Assembly (NCBI GenBank): GCA_036394315.1
Contig: DASWFI010000025.1
Span: 1-28,936, forward strand
DNA: 28,936 nt
Direction of reading: 5' to 3'
Origin: DASWFI01 sp036394315
Lineage (GTDB): Bacteria; Patescibacteriota; Doudnabacteria; UBA920; O2-02-FULL-48-8
The first letter of the stretch is position 1, and each line of letters begins with the position of its first letter. The position numbers and the translations under genes are program-made. The notes beneath the pieces were generated by a model that saw nothing but the letters and a program-made list of their open reading frames with translations, had not been told where the DNA came from and made no database searches. Of this stretch, positions 1 to 8,818 are shown one piece after another.

Positions 1-1119
1 CTGGGAGTGATCCGTACCGCACACGGGGACGTGAATACGCCCGTGTTTTTGCCTATCGGCACCAAAGGCGCGATCAAGTCAATTGCTGCTGAAGAACTGA
101 AATTTTGGGGTGCACAAATGATTTTAGCCAATACTTACCATCTCTGGCAGCGGCCGGGAGATGGATTGATTGCGAAAGCCGGCGGTCTTCATCAATTTAT
201 GAATTGGAAAGGCGGAATTTTTACCGACTCCGGCGGTTTCCAGGTTTTTTCTTTGGGCAAAAATGTGAAAGTCACGGATCAGGGGGTTACTTTCCGTGCT
301 GATCTGGATGGCTCCACTCACACTTTGACCCCGGAATCCTCAGTGCAGATTCAATTAAACTTAGGTTCGGATATCGCTTTGGTACTGGATGAATTTCCCG
401 CTGCCGAAACAGACAAGAAAATAGTGGCGGCTATGGTGGCTCGCACTACCATGTGGGCCAAGCGTGCAATGGCAGAGCACAAAAAATTACTGGCGCATTC
501 CATCAATCCCGGACAAATGCAGTGGGGAATCGTACAAGGAGCGATTTTCGAAGATCTGCGCAAACAATCAGCCGAAGAAATTCGGACTTTGGAGTTTCCC
601 GGGTATTCCATCGGGGGCGTGGCCAATGGCGGCGAGTCGCCGGAGCTAATGTATCAGGCGGTAAACTACTCTATCCCACATCTGGAAGAGGACAAGCCTA
701 AGCATTTGCTCGGCGTGGGCACTCCGGAACAAATAGTACGGGCAGTTGCCTTAGGCTGCGACAGTTTTGATTGTGTGGTTCCTACGCGTGAAGCGCGTCA
801 TGGCAAACTTTATGTAAATTTGAAACCGCAAGACGGTGGTGGATACTACACAATGAACATTAACCTCGAAAAATATAAAGAAGATTTCACACCGTTGGAC
901 AATACGTGCAGCTGTTATGGGTGCACGAATTTTACAAGGGCTTATTTGCGGCATTTGTTTGCATCCGGGGAGCCTCTGGGCATTCGCTTGGCGACCATGC
1001 ATAACCTAAGGTTTTATCTGAACCTCATGCAGAACATTCGCGACAGTATCGAAGCCGGAAACTTCGATCAGATTCTGAAAAACTACAAAGATCAGACAAT
1101 TGAACTCAAGGCTCAATAG
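1..1119 (+). CDS. tgt: Queuine/preQ1 tRNA-guanine transglycosylase, 5'-truncated by window edge
   Basis: Exchanges guanine 34 of GUN-anticodon tRNAs for a 7-deazaguanine base, a step in queuosine formation. The frame is open from base 1, and the residues before the GTG at 7 continue the usual N-terminal family motif, so the true start lies upstream of the window. Visible marks are the FTDSGGFQVFSLG active-site segment, the DSFDCVVPTREARHG segment with the nucleophile Asp, and the zinc site CSCYGC followed by a downstream His (LRHLF). About 372 residues are present, close to full length for the family. No other queuosine genes are in the window, so whether preQ1 or salvaged queuine is the substrate cannot be told. 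The call is secure. Confidence 0.95.
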   Translation: MGVIRTAHGDVNTPVFLPIGTKGAIKSIAAEELKFWGAQMILANTYHLWQRPGDGLIAKAGGLHQFMNWKGGIFTDSGGFQVFSLGKNVKVTDQGVTFRADLDGSTHTLTPESSVQIQLNLGSDIALVLDEFPAAETDKKIVAAMVARTTMWAKRAMAEHKKLLAHSINPGQMQWGIVQGAIFEDLRKQSAEEIRTLEFPGYSIGGVANGGESPELMYQAVNYSIPHLEEDKPKHLLGVGTPEQIVRAVALGCDSFDCVVPTREARHGKLYVNLKPQDGGGYYTMNINLEKYKEDFTPLDNTCSCYGCTNFTRAYLRHLFASGEPLGIRLATMHNLRFYLNLMQNIRDSIEAGNFDQILKNYKDQTIELKAQ

Positions 1120-1128
1120 TGCTATAGT
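1100..1128 (+). promoter_or_regulatory. Promoter for the small gene at 1169
   Basis: TTGAAC (1100-1105), a 17-nt spacer and TATAGT (1123-1128), with an extended -10 TGC directly in front. The predicted start is near 1134, giving a leader of about 35 nt. It overlaps the tgt stop region, so the next gene is transcribed independently of tgt. Confidence 0.7.
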
Positions 1129-1168
1129 GCGGGCGTAGATGAATGAGGCTTACCTTGAGGAGGAGGCC

Positions 1169-1579
1169 ATGTTAACCACAACAAAGCTCGTCGATGGCGT
1201 ACAGGTCATTCAGCTCGCAACCGCAGAACTCGATCCAGCCAACGGGATGCGGAAGGTTTCTGAGCGGCTTCATCTCGACTATATCCTTCGGGAGCTGGCC
1301 TTGCGAAACCCTCTGCCGATCATGGTGGATCTGACCAGGTTATCTGATCTGACTGGTTGGGAGTTGGCTGATTTCGTCCATGTACTCAGCTGGGCGAAAT
1401 CAGCCTACCAACTCGAAAAGTTGGTGGTGATAACTAATCGTCCGAGATGGGGCGATAAGCTTCAGCATCAGTATCGAGACTCTGTCTGGGTTTTCCCTCA
1501 GTCCAGCCCCGAAGCGCTGAAAGCGGCTATAGGGCAAGTTGTAGTCAAACAGATGAGGGAAAGAGCCGACACTGGCTGA
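1169..1579 (+). CDS. Unrecognised 136-aa soluble protein (isolated GC-rich gene)
   Basis: I do not recognise this protein. The start at 1169 is chosen because GAGGAGGAGG (1157-1166) is a very strong Shine-Dalgarno site just upstream. An in-frame ATG at 1139 would place that site inside the gene. There is no signal peptide or membrane segment. The pattern of a VDLT strand, a helix rich in small and aromatic residues, then a LVVIT strand loosely recalls the STAS/SpoIIAA fold; this is only a resemblance. Codon use is GC-richer than in tgt and glyS, and the gene has a private promoter and terminator. This matches the small cassettes near the 3' end of the window and suggests an acquired single-gene unit. 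Confidence 0.75.
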   Translation: MLTTTKLVDGVQVIQLATAELDPANGMRKVSERLHLDYILRELALRNPLPIMVDLTRLSDLTGWELADFVHVLSWAKSAYQLEKLVVITNRPRWGDKLQHQYRDSVWVFPQSSPEALKAAIGQVVVKQMRERADTG

Positions 1580-1602
1580 TGAGGTGGTTGCTCGTCTCAA
1601 AT

Positions 1603-1630
1603 CCAAGATGAACATCTTGGTCTTTTTTTT
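1603..1630 (+). terminator. Rho-independent terminator
   Basis: Perfect 8-bp stem CCAAGATG/CATCTTGG with a 2-nt AA between the arms, followed by TCTTTTTTTT. It ends the 1169-1579 transcript. Confidence 0.92.
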
Positions 1631-1642
1631 CTCTAAAAAATG

Positions 1643-1651
1643 TGGTAATAT
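1643..1651 (+). promoter_or_regulatory. Extended -10 promoter for glyS
   Basis: TGG directly followed by TAATAT (1646-1651). The -35 position falls in the T-tract of the preceding terminator and is not consensus, so the extended -10 would carry recognition. The predicted start is near 1658. Confidence 0.5.
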
Positions 1652-1657
1652 GACTTC

Positions 1658-1719
1658 ACAGAAAGGGCGTCGCAGCCAGTCTGGGCAGTCCCAGGCATCC
1701 AGCGCCGCTTAAAAATACT
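1658..1719 (+). promoter_or_regulatory. GC-rich 5' leader of glyS with hairpin
   Basis: The leader is much richer in GC than its surroundings. CTGGG/CCCAG (1681-1685 with 1690-1694, loop CAGT) forms a hairpin, and GGCG (1666-1669) can pair with CGCC (1703-1706) to close a larger stem. No Shine-Dalgarno site precedes the glyS ATG. A 20-codon frame (1650-1712) runs through the region, but its ATG overlaps the -10 box, so it may not be translated. It is far too short for a T-box. A regulatory role is a guess. Confidence 0.35.
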
Positions 1720-3069
1720 ATGAAAAAACCAGAAATCGATTTAATGGATAAAGTAGTCAACCTCGCCAAAAGGCGTGGTTTTATATTTCCCGGCTCTGAA
1801 ATTTACGGCGGTTTGGCTAACAGTTATGATTATGGTCCGCTTGGAACCGAGTTGTTTAACAATATTCGAAATTTGTGGTGGAAAAAAATGGTTCAACAAA
1901 GATCAGATATGGTGGGTATTCGCGGACCGATTATAATGAACGCTAAGGTTTGGGAGGCATCGGGTCATATTTCCAATTTTACCGATCCTTTAGTGGAATG
2001 TAAGATTTGTCATATGCGCTTTCGCGCTGACAAACCGAACGAGATCGCGGAACATGGAAAAACCCATGCTGGAAAAAAAGTAGAATGGACTGATCCAAAA
2101 AATTTCAATTTATTGTTTAAAACATTTATAGGGACTACCGAAGATAACAAATCTACTGTTTATTTGCGGGGAGAAACCGCTCAAACCATGTTTACGGATT
2201 TTAAATTAGTTTTAGAGACTTCCAGAAAAAAACTTCCATTTGGAATTGCACAAATTGGCCGATCTTTCCGGAATGAAATTACGACTGGTAATCTGACTTT
2301 TCGTATGAAGGAATTTACAATTGCCGAGCTTGAGTATTTCGTCAGACCGGGAGATGATGATCGGGCATTTGAAGAATGGCTTGCGTATCAGCAGGAATTT
2401 TTTATAAAAGATTTGGGAATGAAAAAAGAAAATGTAAAAACTGTGGAGCAGCCCAAAGATGAACTGGCTCATTATTCCAAACGCACCGTAGATACTTATT
2501 ATAAATTTCCTTTTGGTTGGGATGAAATGGCGGGTTTAGCTAATCGAACTGATTATGATTTGAAAAACCATATCGAATTGTCCGGAGCCAATTTGAAATA
2601 TAAAGACGAAACTGGTGATGAATTTATTCCATATGTTGTAGAACCCACTTTCGGAATGGACAGAATTATGCTGGCAGTCCTGGTGGATGCTTATTCCGAA
2701 TCCGAAGCGCGATCGGGCAAGGAAGATGCCGTGCACGAAACTGAAGTTACTTTGCGCTTGCCCAAGGAACTGGCACCGATAAAGATTGCGATTCTGCCGC
2801 TGTCCCGCAAGGAAGAGCTGATCAAACCCGCCACAGAAATCCTTCACAATCTGCAAAAACACTGGATGACTCAATATGACGAAACCGCCTCGATCGGGAA
2901 ACGATATCGGCGGCAGGATGAAATCGGCACTCCTTACTGCGTGACCGTGGACTTTGAAACTGCCAATGATCAGTCAGTCACTGTGCGCGATCGGGATACT
3001 ATGCAGCAGGATCGGGTAAAAGTCGCGGAATTGCTTGATTATTTCCAAAAAGAACTGCACACTTGTTAA
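1720..3069 (+). CDS. glyS: Glycyl-tRNA synthetase, class II alpha2 type
   Basis: Charges tRNA-Gly with glycine in the cytoplasm. The 449-aa protein is the single-subunit (GlyQS/eukaryote-like) form, not the alpha2beta2 form. It shows the N-terminal RRGFIFPGSEIYGG and YDYGPLG segments, class II motif 2 (GRSFRNEI) and motif 3 (PTFGMDRIMLAVL), then an anticodon-binding domain over about the last 100 residues. A short CKIC pair sits in the insertion between motifs 1 and 2. The gene has its own weak promoter and leader, and the M16 gene follows after 7 nt, so the two are probably co-transcribed. The sole cognate-looking tRNA in the window is the aberrant tRNA-Gly-like gene at 25599. Confidence 0.96.
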   Translation: MKKPEIDLMDKVVNLAKRRGFIFPGSEIYGGLANSYDYGPLGTELFNNIRNLWWKKMVQQRSDMVGIRGPIIMNAKVWEASGHISNFTDPLVECKICHMRFRADKPNEIAEHGKTHAGKKVEWTDPKNFNLLFKTFIGTTEDNKSTVYLRGETAQTMFTDFKLVLETSRKKLPFGIAQIGRSFRNEITTGNLTFRMKEFTIAELEYFVRPGDDDRAFEEWLAYQQEFFIKDLGMKKENVKTVEQPKDELAHYSKRTVDTYYKFPFGWDEMAGLANRTDYDLKNHIELSGANLKYKDETGDEFIPYVVEPTFGMDRIMLAVLVDAYSESEARSGKEDAVHETEVTLRLPKELAPIKIAILPLSRKEELIKPATEILHNLQKHWMTQYDETASIGKRYRRQDEIGTPYCVTVDFETANDQSVTVRDRDTMQQDRVKVAELLDYFQKELHTC

Positions 3070-3076
3070 GTTAACC

Positions 3077-4357
3077 ATGTCTATACTTTCAGTTTACGAG
3101 AAAAAAATTTTAAAAAACGGGCTAACTTTGCTCGCCGTACCCATAGAAGGCGCCGCTTCAATCACTATGTCTATATTTGTGAAAGCAGGAAGCCGTTATG
3201 AAGAAAAGCGAATCAACGGCATTTCGCATTTTTTGGAGCACTTGCATTTTAAGGGAACGAAAAATTATCCGAATGCGAAAAAATTATCCGAGACAGTAGA
3301 TCAGATCGGCGGGGAGTTCAACGCGAATACGGGCAAAGAACATACCCAGTATTTTATCCGCTCGGCATACGAACATTTGCCGTTGGTATTCGGAGTTTTG
3401 ACCGATATGTTGCAGAACCCGATTTTCGATGAACGGGAAATGGAACGCGAAAAAGGCGTGATCATCGAAGAGATCAACATGTATAAGGACAACCCTCAAA
3501 TTCATGTGGAATCTTTGTTTGAGGAAACATTATGGCGTGACCAACCCTTGGGGCGCGACATAGCCGGCTCGGCGGAAGTAATTCGATCGATCAAGCGCCC
3601 TGATATTTTGGATTTCCGAAACAGATTTTATCAGCCCAGCAATATGATTATTGCCATTTCCGGAAATTTCAATCAGAAACTGCTGGAGGATTTGGTGGAA
3701 GAGCACTGGACAGGCGTGCCCAATAAAAAAGCCAGTGGATTTAAAGCTGTGTATGAAAAGCAATCAGTGCCAAGACTTTCCGTAGAGAACAAAGTCACCG
3801 AGCAGGCGCATATGATCGTGGGTTTTTGCGCTTACGCTTACCGGCATAAATTGAATTATCCGCTCCGAATTTTATCTACAGTGCTTGGCGGCGGCATGAG
3901 TTCCCGAATGTTTCTTCGGATTCGCGAACGAATGGGTTTGGCGTACTATGTTTCGACTTCGTTTAATAATTATTTGGACACAGGAGATTTTTTCGTGCAA
4001 TCCGGATTGAAAGTCGCCTCCGCTCCGCAGGCATTGGAAGTGATCTTAGATGAATTACGGAAAGTCCGCGATCAGGGCATCACAGCCAAGGAGCTGAAGA
4101 AAGCGCAGGAATATATCAAAGGCAAAATCGCTTTGGCTATGGAAGATCCGCATGAAAAACTGGAATGGTATTTGGGTCAGGAAGCGTTTACCGGACGAAT
4201 CCGTACGATCAAGCAGGCTTTTGAAGAACTGGATAAGGTGACCGTGACTCAGGTAAAACAGGTATCAGAAGAATTGATCCAAAATGATCAGCTGAATATG
4301 GCTATCGTGGGTCCGTTTGCGGACAAATCCGTATTTGAGAAAAAACTTAAGTTATAG
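3077..4357 (+). CDS. M16 family zinc metallopeptidase (PqqL/processing-peptidase-like)
   Basis: A predicted zinc endopeptidase of 426 aa that degrades or processes peptides. The inverted zinc motif HFLEH is at residues 51-55 and the third ligand Glu lies in the GVIIEEINMYKDNP segment (about residue 131), the usual 75-77 residues later. The second, non-catalytic half contains the substrate-binding GGGMSSRMFLRIRERMGLAYYV motif family, split here by the usual spacing. The frame is open back to 3035 inside glyS, but ATG 3077 gives the standard N terminus and avoids overlap. No signal peptide is evident, so a cytoplasmic site is likely. It follows glyS by 7 nt. Confidence 0.92.
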   Translation: MSILSVYEKKILKNGLTLLAVPIEGAASITMSIFVKAGSRYEEKRINGISHFLEHLHFKGTKNYPNAKKLSETVDQIGGEFNANTGKEHTQYFIRSAYEHLPLVFGVLTDMLQNPIFDEREMEREKGVIIEEINMYKDNPQIHVESLFEETLWRDQPLGRDIAGSAEVIRSIKRPDILDFRNRFYQPSNMIIAISGNFNQKLLEDLVEEHWTGVPNKKASGFKAVYEKQSVPRLSVENKVTEQAHMIVGFCAYAYRHKLNYPLRILSTVLGGGMSSRMFLRIRERMGLAYYVSTSFNNYLDTGDFFVQSGLKVASAPQALEVILDELRKVRDQGITAKELKKAQEYIKGKIALAMEDPHEKLEWYLGQEAFTGRIRTIKQAFEELDKVTVTQVKQVSEELIQNDQLNMAIVGPFADKSVFEKKLKL

Positions 4358-4371
4358 CGGCAGCGTAGTTT

Positions 4372-6879
4372 ATGATAATCATTCCCACTTATAACGAACG
4401 AAAAAATATCCGAATGCTGGTGGGACGGATTCGCGCTGTCTTGGCCGAAATTCCGATTTTGTTTATAGACGATAATTCTCAGGACGGGACAGGGCAGGAA
4501 ATAAAAAATTTACAACTAACCGATCCAAATATTCATTTGATCACGCGTCCAGGAAAAGCGGGATTCGCTTCCGCTTATCTGGATGCTTTTAAATTTGTGC
4601 TCAAGAATCTCAACCCTGAATTTATAGTAACTATGGACGCAGATCTTTCGCATCCCCCTGAAAAACTTCCCGAACTGATTAACATTGCGAAAGAAGGTGA
4701 CGTGGGTATTGGTTCCAGATACGTAAAAGGTGGGGGAGTGAAAAATTGGAAATTGCGTCGAATAATTTTAAGCAGACTCGGCAATCTTTATGCCAGAGTA
4801 TTTACTAAACTTCCGGTAAAGGATATCACTGGCGGGTTTATGGCAATTCCAATCGGCTTTATAAAACCACTCGACTTGAATACGATTAAAAGTATCGGGT
4901 ATGCTTTTTTAATGGAGCTGAAAGTTCGGTTATTCAGTTTAGGGGCGAAATTTGTGGAAATTCCGATCATTTTCGAAGAACGTAAGGAAGGCGAATCAAA
5001 AATAGCCGGTTCAATCATAGCTGAAGGAATCAGGTATCCGCTGAACGTGTTTATAAAAAGACAAGTAGAGATAAATTACCCCGCGTGGTTATTGTTCTTA
5101 ATTTCCAATGTTATTTACATCACGACTTTACCGCGGACAATATTTTTTGGCGACAGTCCAGAGTTTATGGCAAGTGCCGCCACGTTAGGGGTTCCGCATC
5201 CATCGGGGTATCCGGCTTATGTTTTGCTGGCAAAGCTATTTACTTTCTTGCCTTTTGGTAATTTGGAATTTCGAGTTGGATTATTTTCAGCGCTTACAGC
5301 AAGCTTGGCTCTTGTAGTGTTCTATTTTTTATTTTTGAAAATTTCAAACAACTACTTGGCCGCGTTTGCCACGGGATTAATTCTGGCATTTTCAAATATT
5401 TTTTGGTCCCAAGCCATCATGGTCAAAGTTTACGTTCCGTTTTTGTTAGTGACATTAGTAATTTTACTGTTATTTGCAAAATTTTGGGAAACTCATAAAG
5501 TGGGGTACTTAATTTTTGCCACTTTTTTGCTTGGCTTGGGGGCCGGGATCCATCTGGCCATTATATTGTTTGTTCCGCTATGGATTTTGGTAGCTTTAGT
5601 GTATTTATTGAAGTTTCCTAAATTTTTATCTCAACGGTATAGTCTCCGTCCCTTAATTCTATGTGGCATGGCTTTCTTGCTCGGTTTAAGTGTTTATTTA
5701 TTTCTTCCTATTAGAACTAGTATGCACGGGAGTTATTATGATTTTAGCAGGATTTTTCATACTAGCCGGCCAAATGCCAGTATTGAGCAGTTTAAAAATT
5801 ATGTTCTCCGCACTGATTATGCGGATTATAATGGAAAATTTATTTGGAAAGATAAATTTATTTTTTTTGGCGCCGCTTTTCAATATATTTGGCAACAATT
5901 TTTTTGGCTTTTACTTTTCCTACCTTTGGGACTAATGACTCTTTGGCGTAATAAAAAATTTCTTATTTTGACCTCTGGCGTATTTTTTTTGAATATCCTG
6001 GGTATAATTTTTATTCGTTCCGCCAAGTTTGGATATGAAAATGATGTTTTTTACTCCTACTACTATTTGCCGGCCTATGCTATGGTAGCGCTTTGGATTG
6101 GATTGGGATTAACCCAAACTATCAATTGGATTTCTGCCAAGACTTCGGTAAAGGCTCGGGTATTTATTTCAGCTTTAGTCCTGTTATTGCCAGTTTTTCT
6201 GCTCGTACAAAATTACAAATTGAACAACCTTACTCATTTCACTTTTGTAGATACCTATTCCACAGAAGTTTTGAAAAGCCTGCCCGATAACGCCGTTCTT
6301 CTGGCGCATTTTACGGGCGCTAACACAGATACGGTGGCATTTGGATTGTACTATCAGCAAATCGTCAAGCATTTAAAACCGGACGTGAAAATTTTGACTA
6401 TTTATGACATTCATCCAGAAATCGATCCGAAAATTGTAGCAATGGTCTATGGTTTAGAAGATTCGGAAAAAGCCAGATATGCTTTGGTCAATTCCACGTT
6501 AAAGTTAGGTGAATTTAAGAATCGCCCCATTTATACCACATTCATACCGGATAGTTCCAAGCAGCCGTTGTGGACTTCTGCCTCGAATGGTCTGGTATAT
6601 AAATTTTACCAGGCACCGCCAAAACAGCCAGAAACCATGCCTCATTACCAGCTAAATTACCAAAAAGATCTTCTGCTTTCCCAATCAAATATGTTTGGGT
6701 TGGATTTATTGGCTCAGTATTTTTACACGCAAGCCGCTTTTTATGCTTCAAACAAAGATTTAAAATTAGCCGAGCAAAATTTTATAAGCGCGATCAAATA
6801 TGACTATAAACCTTTTGGTTTAGATCAAAAGGCATTTATAGAGTATCGAAATCGAGTTTTTGGGAAAGGAGTAAAATGA
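4372..6879 (+). CDS. DPM1-type GT2 fused to DUF2723 membrane glycosyltransferase
   Basis: An 835-aa two-module protein. Residues 1-235 are a polyprenyl-phosphate mannosyltransferase-like GT2: PTYNERKNI, the DDN at 33-35, MDADLSHPPE with D89-x-D91, IGSRYVKGGG, KDITGG and the ERKEGESK end motif. From about residue 240 a polytopic DUF2723 domain (related to TMEM260/GT117) begins with GDSPEFMASAATLGVPHP and SGYPAYVLLAK, followed by roughly ten hydrophobic spans and a soluble tail of about 200 residues. The inferred role is to make a polyprenyl-P-hexose and use it for extracytoplasmic transfer within one polypeptide. It is followed by an ATGA overlap with nfo. The sugar and acceptor are unknown. 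Confidence 0.9.
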   Translation: MIIIPTYNERKNIRMLVGRIRAVLAEIPILFIDDNSQDGTGQEIKNLQLTDPNIHLITRPGKAGFASAYLDAFKFVLKNLNPEFIVTMDADLSHPPEKLPELINIAKEGDVGIGSRYVKGGGVKNWKLRRIILSRLGNLYARVFTKLPVKDITGGFMAIPIGFIKPLDLNTIKSIGYAFLMELKVRLFSLGAKFVEIPIIFEERKEGESKIAGSIIAEGIRYPLNVFIKRQVEINYPAWLLFLISNVIYITTLPRTIFFGDSPEFMASAATLGVPHPSGYPAYVLLAKLFTFLPFGNLEFRVGLFSALTASLALVVFYFLFLKISNNYLAAFATGLILAFSNIFWSQAIMVKVYVPFLLVTLVILLLFAKFWETHKVGYLIFATFLLGLGAGIHLAIILFVPLWILVALVYLLKFPKFLSQRYSLRPLILCGMAFLLGLSVYLFLPIRTSMHGSYYDFSRIFHTSRPNASIEQFKNYVLRTDYADYNGKFIWKDKFIFFGAAFQYIWQQFFWLLLFLPLGLMTLWRNKKFLILTSGVFFLNILGIIFIRSAKFGYENDVFYSYYYLPAYAMVALWIGLGLTQTINWISAKTSVKARVFISALVLLLPVFLLVQNYKLNNLTHFTFVDTYSTEVLKSLPDNAVLLAHFTGANTDTVAFGLYYQQIVKHLKPDVKILTIYDIHPEIDPKIVAMVYGLEDSEKARYALVNSTLKLGEFKNRPIYTTFIPDSSKQPLWTSASNGLVYKFYQAPPKQPETMPHYQLNYQKDLLLSQSNMFGLDLLAQYFYTQAAFYASNKDLKLAEQNFISAIKYDYKPFGLDQKAFIEYRNRVFGKGVK

Positions 6880-7718
6880 GAATAGGATCACATGTTTCGA
6901 TTGCGGGGGGAGTGGACAGAGCGCCTGGCAATGCGGCTAAAGTTGGGGCAGCTGTATTTCAGATTTTCAGTCGTTCGCCCCATGGCGGGCCCATCAAGCC
7001 CATCACGCCGGAAGTAGTCAAAAGTTTCCAGGCTGAAATGAAAAAACATAAGCTGGATACATTTTATATTCACACGCCGTATTTTATAAATCTTTCGTCC
7101 GTCCAAAATAATATTTACTATGGTTCAATTTCCGTGGTTCGGCAGGAGCTGGAGCGAGGATCGCTTTTGGGTTGCAAGGCGATCATGACGCATTTGGGAA
7201 GCTTTGGAGAACTTACAGATGAAGAAGGCCTGGATTTAGTTGCAAAAGCCATATCAAAAGTTATGGAAGGTTATGAAGGTAAGACACAACTGCTTTTGGA
7301 AATTTCCGCAGGCGCTGGAAGAATTGTGGGGGATTCGTTTGAAGAAATAGCAAGCATACTCGAGGATAAGCGATTAAAAAAATACAATATTGGCGTATGC
7401 TTCGATACTTGCCATGCCTATGCATCCGGTTATGATTTGCGAACTAAGCCGGACGTAGAAAAAACTCTCAAACAATTCGATAAAGTGATCGGACTGGAGA
7501 AATTAGTTATGGTCCATGCCAACGATTCCATGGCGGGCTTAGGCAAGCATTTGGATCGCCATCAGCATATTGGGCAAGGAGAGATCGGTTTGGAAGGATT
7601 TAAGGCTCTAGTCAAAAATAAAACGCTCAAGAAATTGGACTGGATTTTGGAAACGCCCAAAGATGATCCGCAAGATGACCCAAAAAATATTGCAATACTG
7701 AAGAAAATATCTAAATGA
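6876..7718 (+). CDS. nfo: Endonuclease IV (AP endonuclease)
   Basis: Cuts DNA 5' to abasic sites in base-excision repair. The 280-aa length is normal. The zinc-site and signature segments are present: FQIFSRSP near the N terminus, MTHLGSF, LLLEISAG, the GVCFDTCHAYASGYD signature, VHANDSMAGLGKHLDRHQHIGQGEIG and the final LETP. A Shine-Dalgarno site AAGGAG precedes the ATG, which overlaps the previous stop by 4 nt. The gene sits inside a glycosyltransferase run with overlaps on both sides. This is probably operon packing rather than a functional link. Confidence 0.96.
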   Translation: MRIGSHVSIAGGVDRAPGNAAKVGAAVFQIFSRSPHGGPIKPITPEVVKSFQAEMKKHKLDTFYIHTPYFINLSSVQNNIYYGSISVVRQELERGSLLGCKAIMTHLGSFGELTDEEGLDLVAKAISKVMEGYEGKTQLLLEISAGAGRIVGDSFEEIASILEDKRLKKYNIGVCFDTCHAYASGYDLRTKPDVEKTLKQFDKVIGLEKLVMVHANDSMAGLGKHLDRHQHIGQGEIGLEGFKALVKNKTLKKLDWILETPKDDPQDDPKNIAILKKISK

Positions 7719-8818
7719 AAAAATATCTTTTAGCGTTTTTGATAGTAGCATCCTTAAGCTTTATTTTTCACTTCTTGGGGACCATTCATACTCTGCCGTG
7801 GGAATTTACTTATAGCGATGTCGCACCTTTCGCGAAACGGGCGCTAAGTCCCGGTTGGATGTATTTGGACAAAAAAATTGAATATCCTGTAATAACTGGT
7901 ATGTTCGTGCAACTGATGGGAAGGCTGGGTCGAACCGCTACTGGTTATTTTATCTCAAACGGCATATTTGAAATTCTTTTAGGTTTTTTTACCACTTATT
8001 TTTTATTAAAGCTGCGGCCGAAAAATTTGAATGCTACTTGGGTTTATTGGATTTTAGCGCCATCGCTGTTTGTTTTTTTGCATTTTAATTGGGATATACT
8101 GGGAATTTTTTTCAGTATCTTGGCTTTCTATCTAATAAAAAGAGAGCATTATAACTGGGCGGGAGTTTCTTTGGCACTAGGTTTTTGTTCGAAATTATTC
8201 CCGGTAGTTTTTATGTTGCCGTTGTTGGTAAAACTCAAAACCTGGCCGGAAAGAATTAAAGCAGCCGCCGCCTTTGTAGTAACAACTTTGGTTATCAACG
8301 GATTTTTTGTGATAAAAAACTTTGATAATTGGCTTTATTTTTATCGTTTTAATGCCGCACGCGCTCTTAATCCGGACTCAATCTGGACTGCCATCACGCC
8401 ATTTTTCGGTCCGTATCTTTACGATGTAAAAAATCTTAATGCGTTAATTTTCCTTCTCATGATTGTTTGTTTCTCATTTGTGTTATGGAAGTACCGCGAT
8501 GCTGATATTTTCCTGCTATCTTATTGGATAATTTTGCTTTTCTTTATTTTTAACAAAATTTTCACGCCCCAATACATTCTTTGGCTGTTACCTTTTTTCG
8601 TAATTGCTCATCAGCCGAAAAAGACATTGTATTATGGTTTGGAACTTTCGAATTTGATTATTATCTTTGGCTATCTACATTTTTCCTTTACCAAAGGTTT
8701 TTTGCCAACCTACGCGATAAATGGAGTAGTATTGTTTACGATAATCCGGCATATTTTTTTGATTGCAATTTTGCTCCTGTCAGTAAAGCAATATGAACTG
8801 GAGAACCAGGCTATATGA
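7715..8818 (+). CDS. GT87-like (DUF2029) polytopic glycosyltransferase
   Basis: A 367-aa integral membrane protein with about nine or ten hydrophobic spans. The first external loop carries TYSDV followed about 25 residues later by a YLDKKIEYPV segment, the Asp and Glu-Tyr-Pro arrangement typical of DUF2029/GT-C mannosyltransferases that use a polyprenyl-phosphate sugar. A later FSKLFPV-like helix and a KIFTPQYILWLLPF segment are also family-like. It overlaps nfo and the next gene by 4 nt each. The following protein begins with a paralogue of the whole sequence, so the two arose by tandem duplication. Substrate is unknown. Confidence 0.82.
   Translation: MKKYLLAFLIVASLSFIFHFLGTIHTLPWEFTYSDVAPFAKRALSPGWMYLDKKIEYPVITGMFVQLMGRLGRTATGYFISNGIFEILLGFFTTYFLLKLRPKNLNATWVYWILAPSLFVFLHFNWDILGIFFSILAFYLIKREHYNWAGVSLALGFCSKLFPVVFMLPLLVKLKTWPERIKAAAAFVVTTLVINGFFVIKNFDNWLYFYRFNAARALNPDSIWTAITPFFGPYLYDVKNLNALIFLLMIVCFSFVLWKYRDADIFLLSYWIILLFFIFNKIFTPQYILWLLPFFVIAHQPKKTLYYGLELSNLIIIFGYLHFSFTKGFLPTYAINGVVLFTIIRHIFLIAILLLSVKQYELENQAI

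Noticed and set aside
1650..1712. 20-codon leader peptide ahead of glyS
   Set aside because: Its ATG overlaps the predicted -10 box and it has no glycine run or Shine-Dalgarno site, so translation is doubtful.
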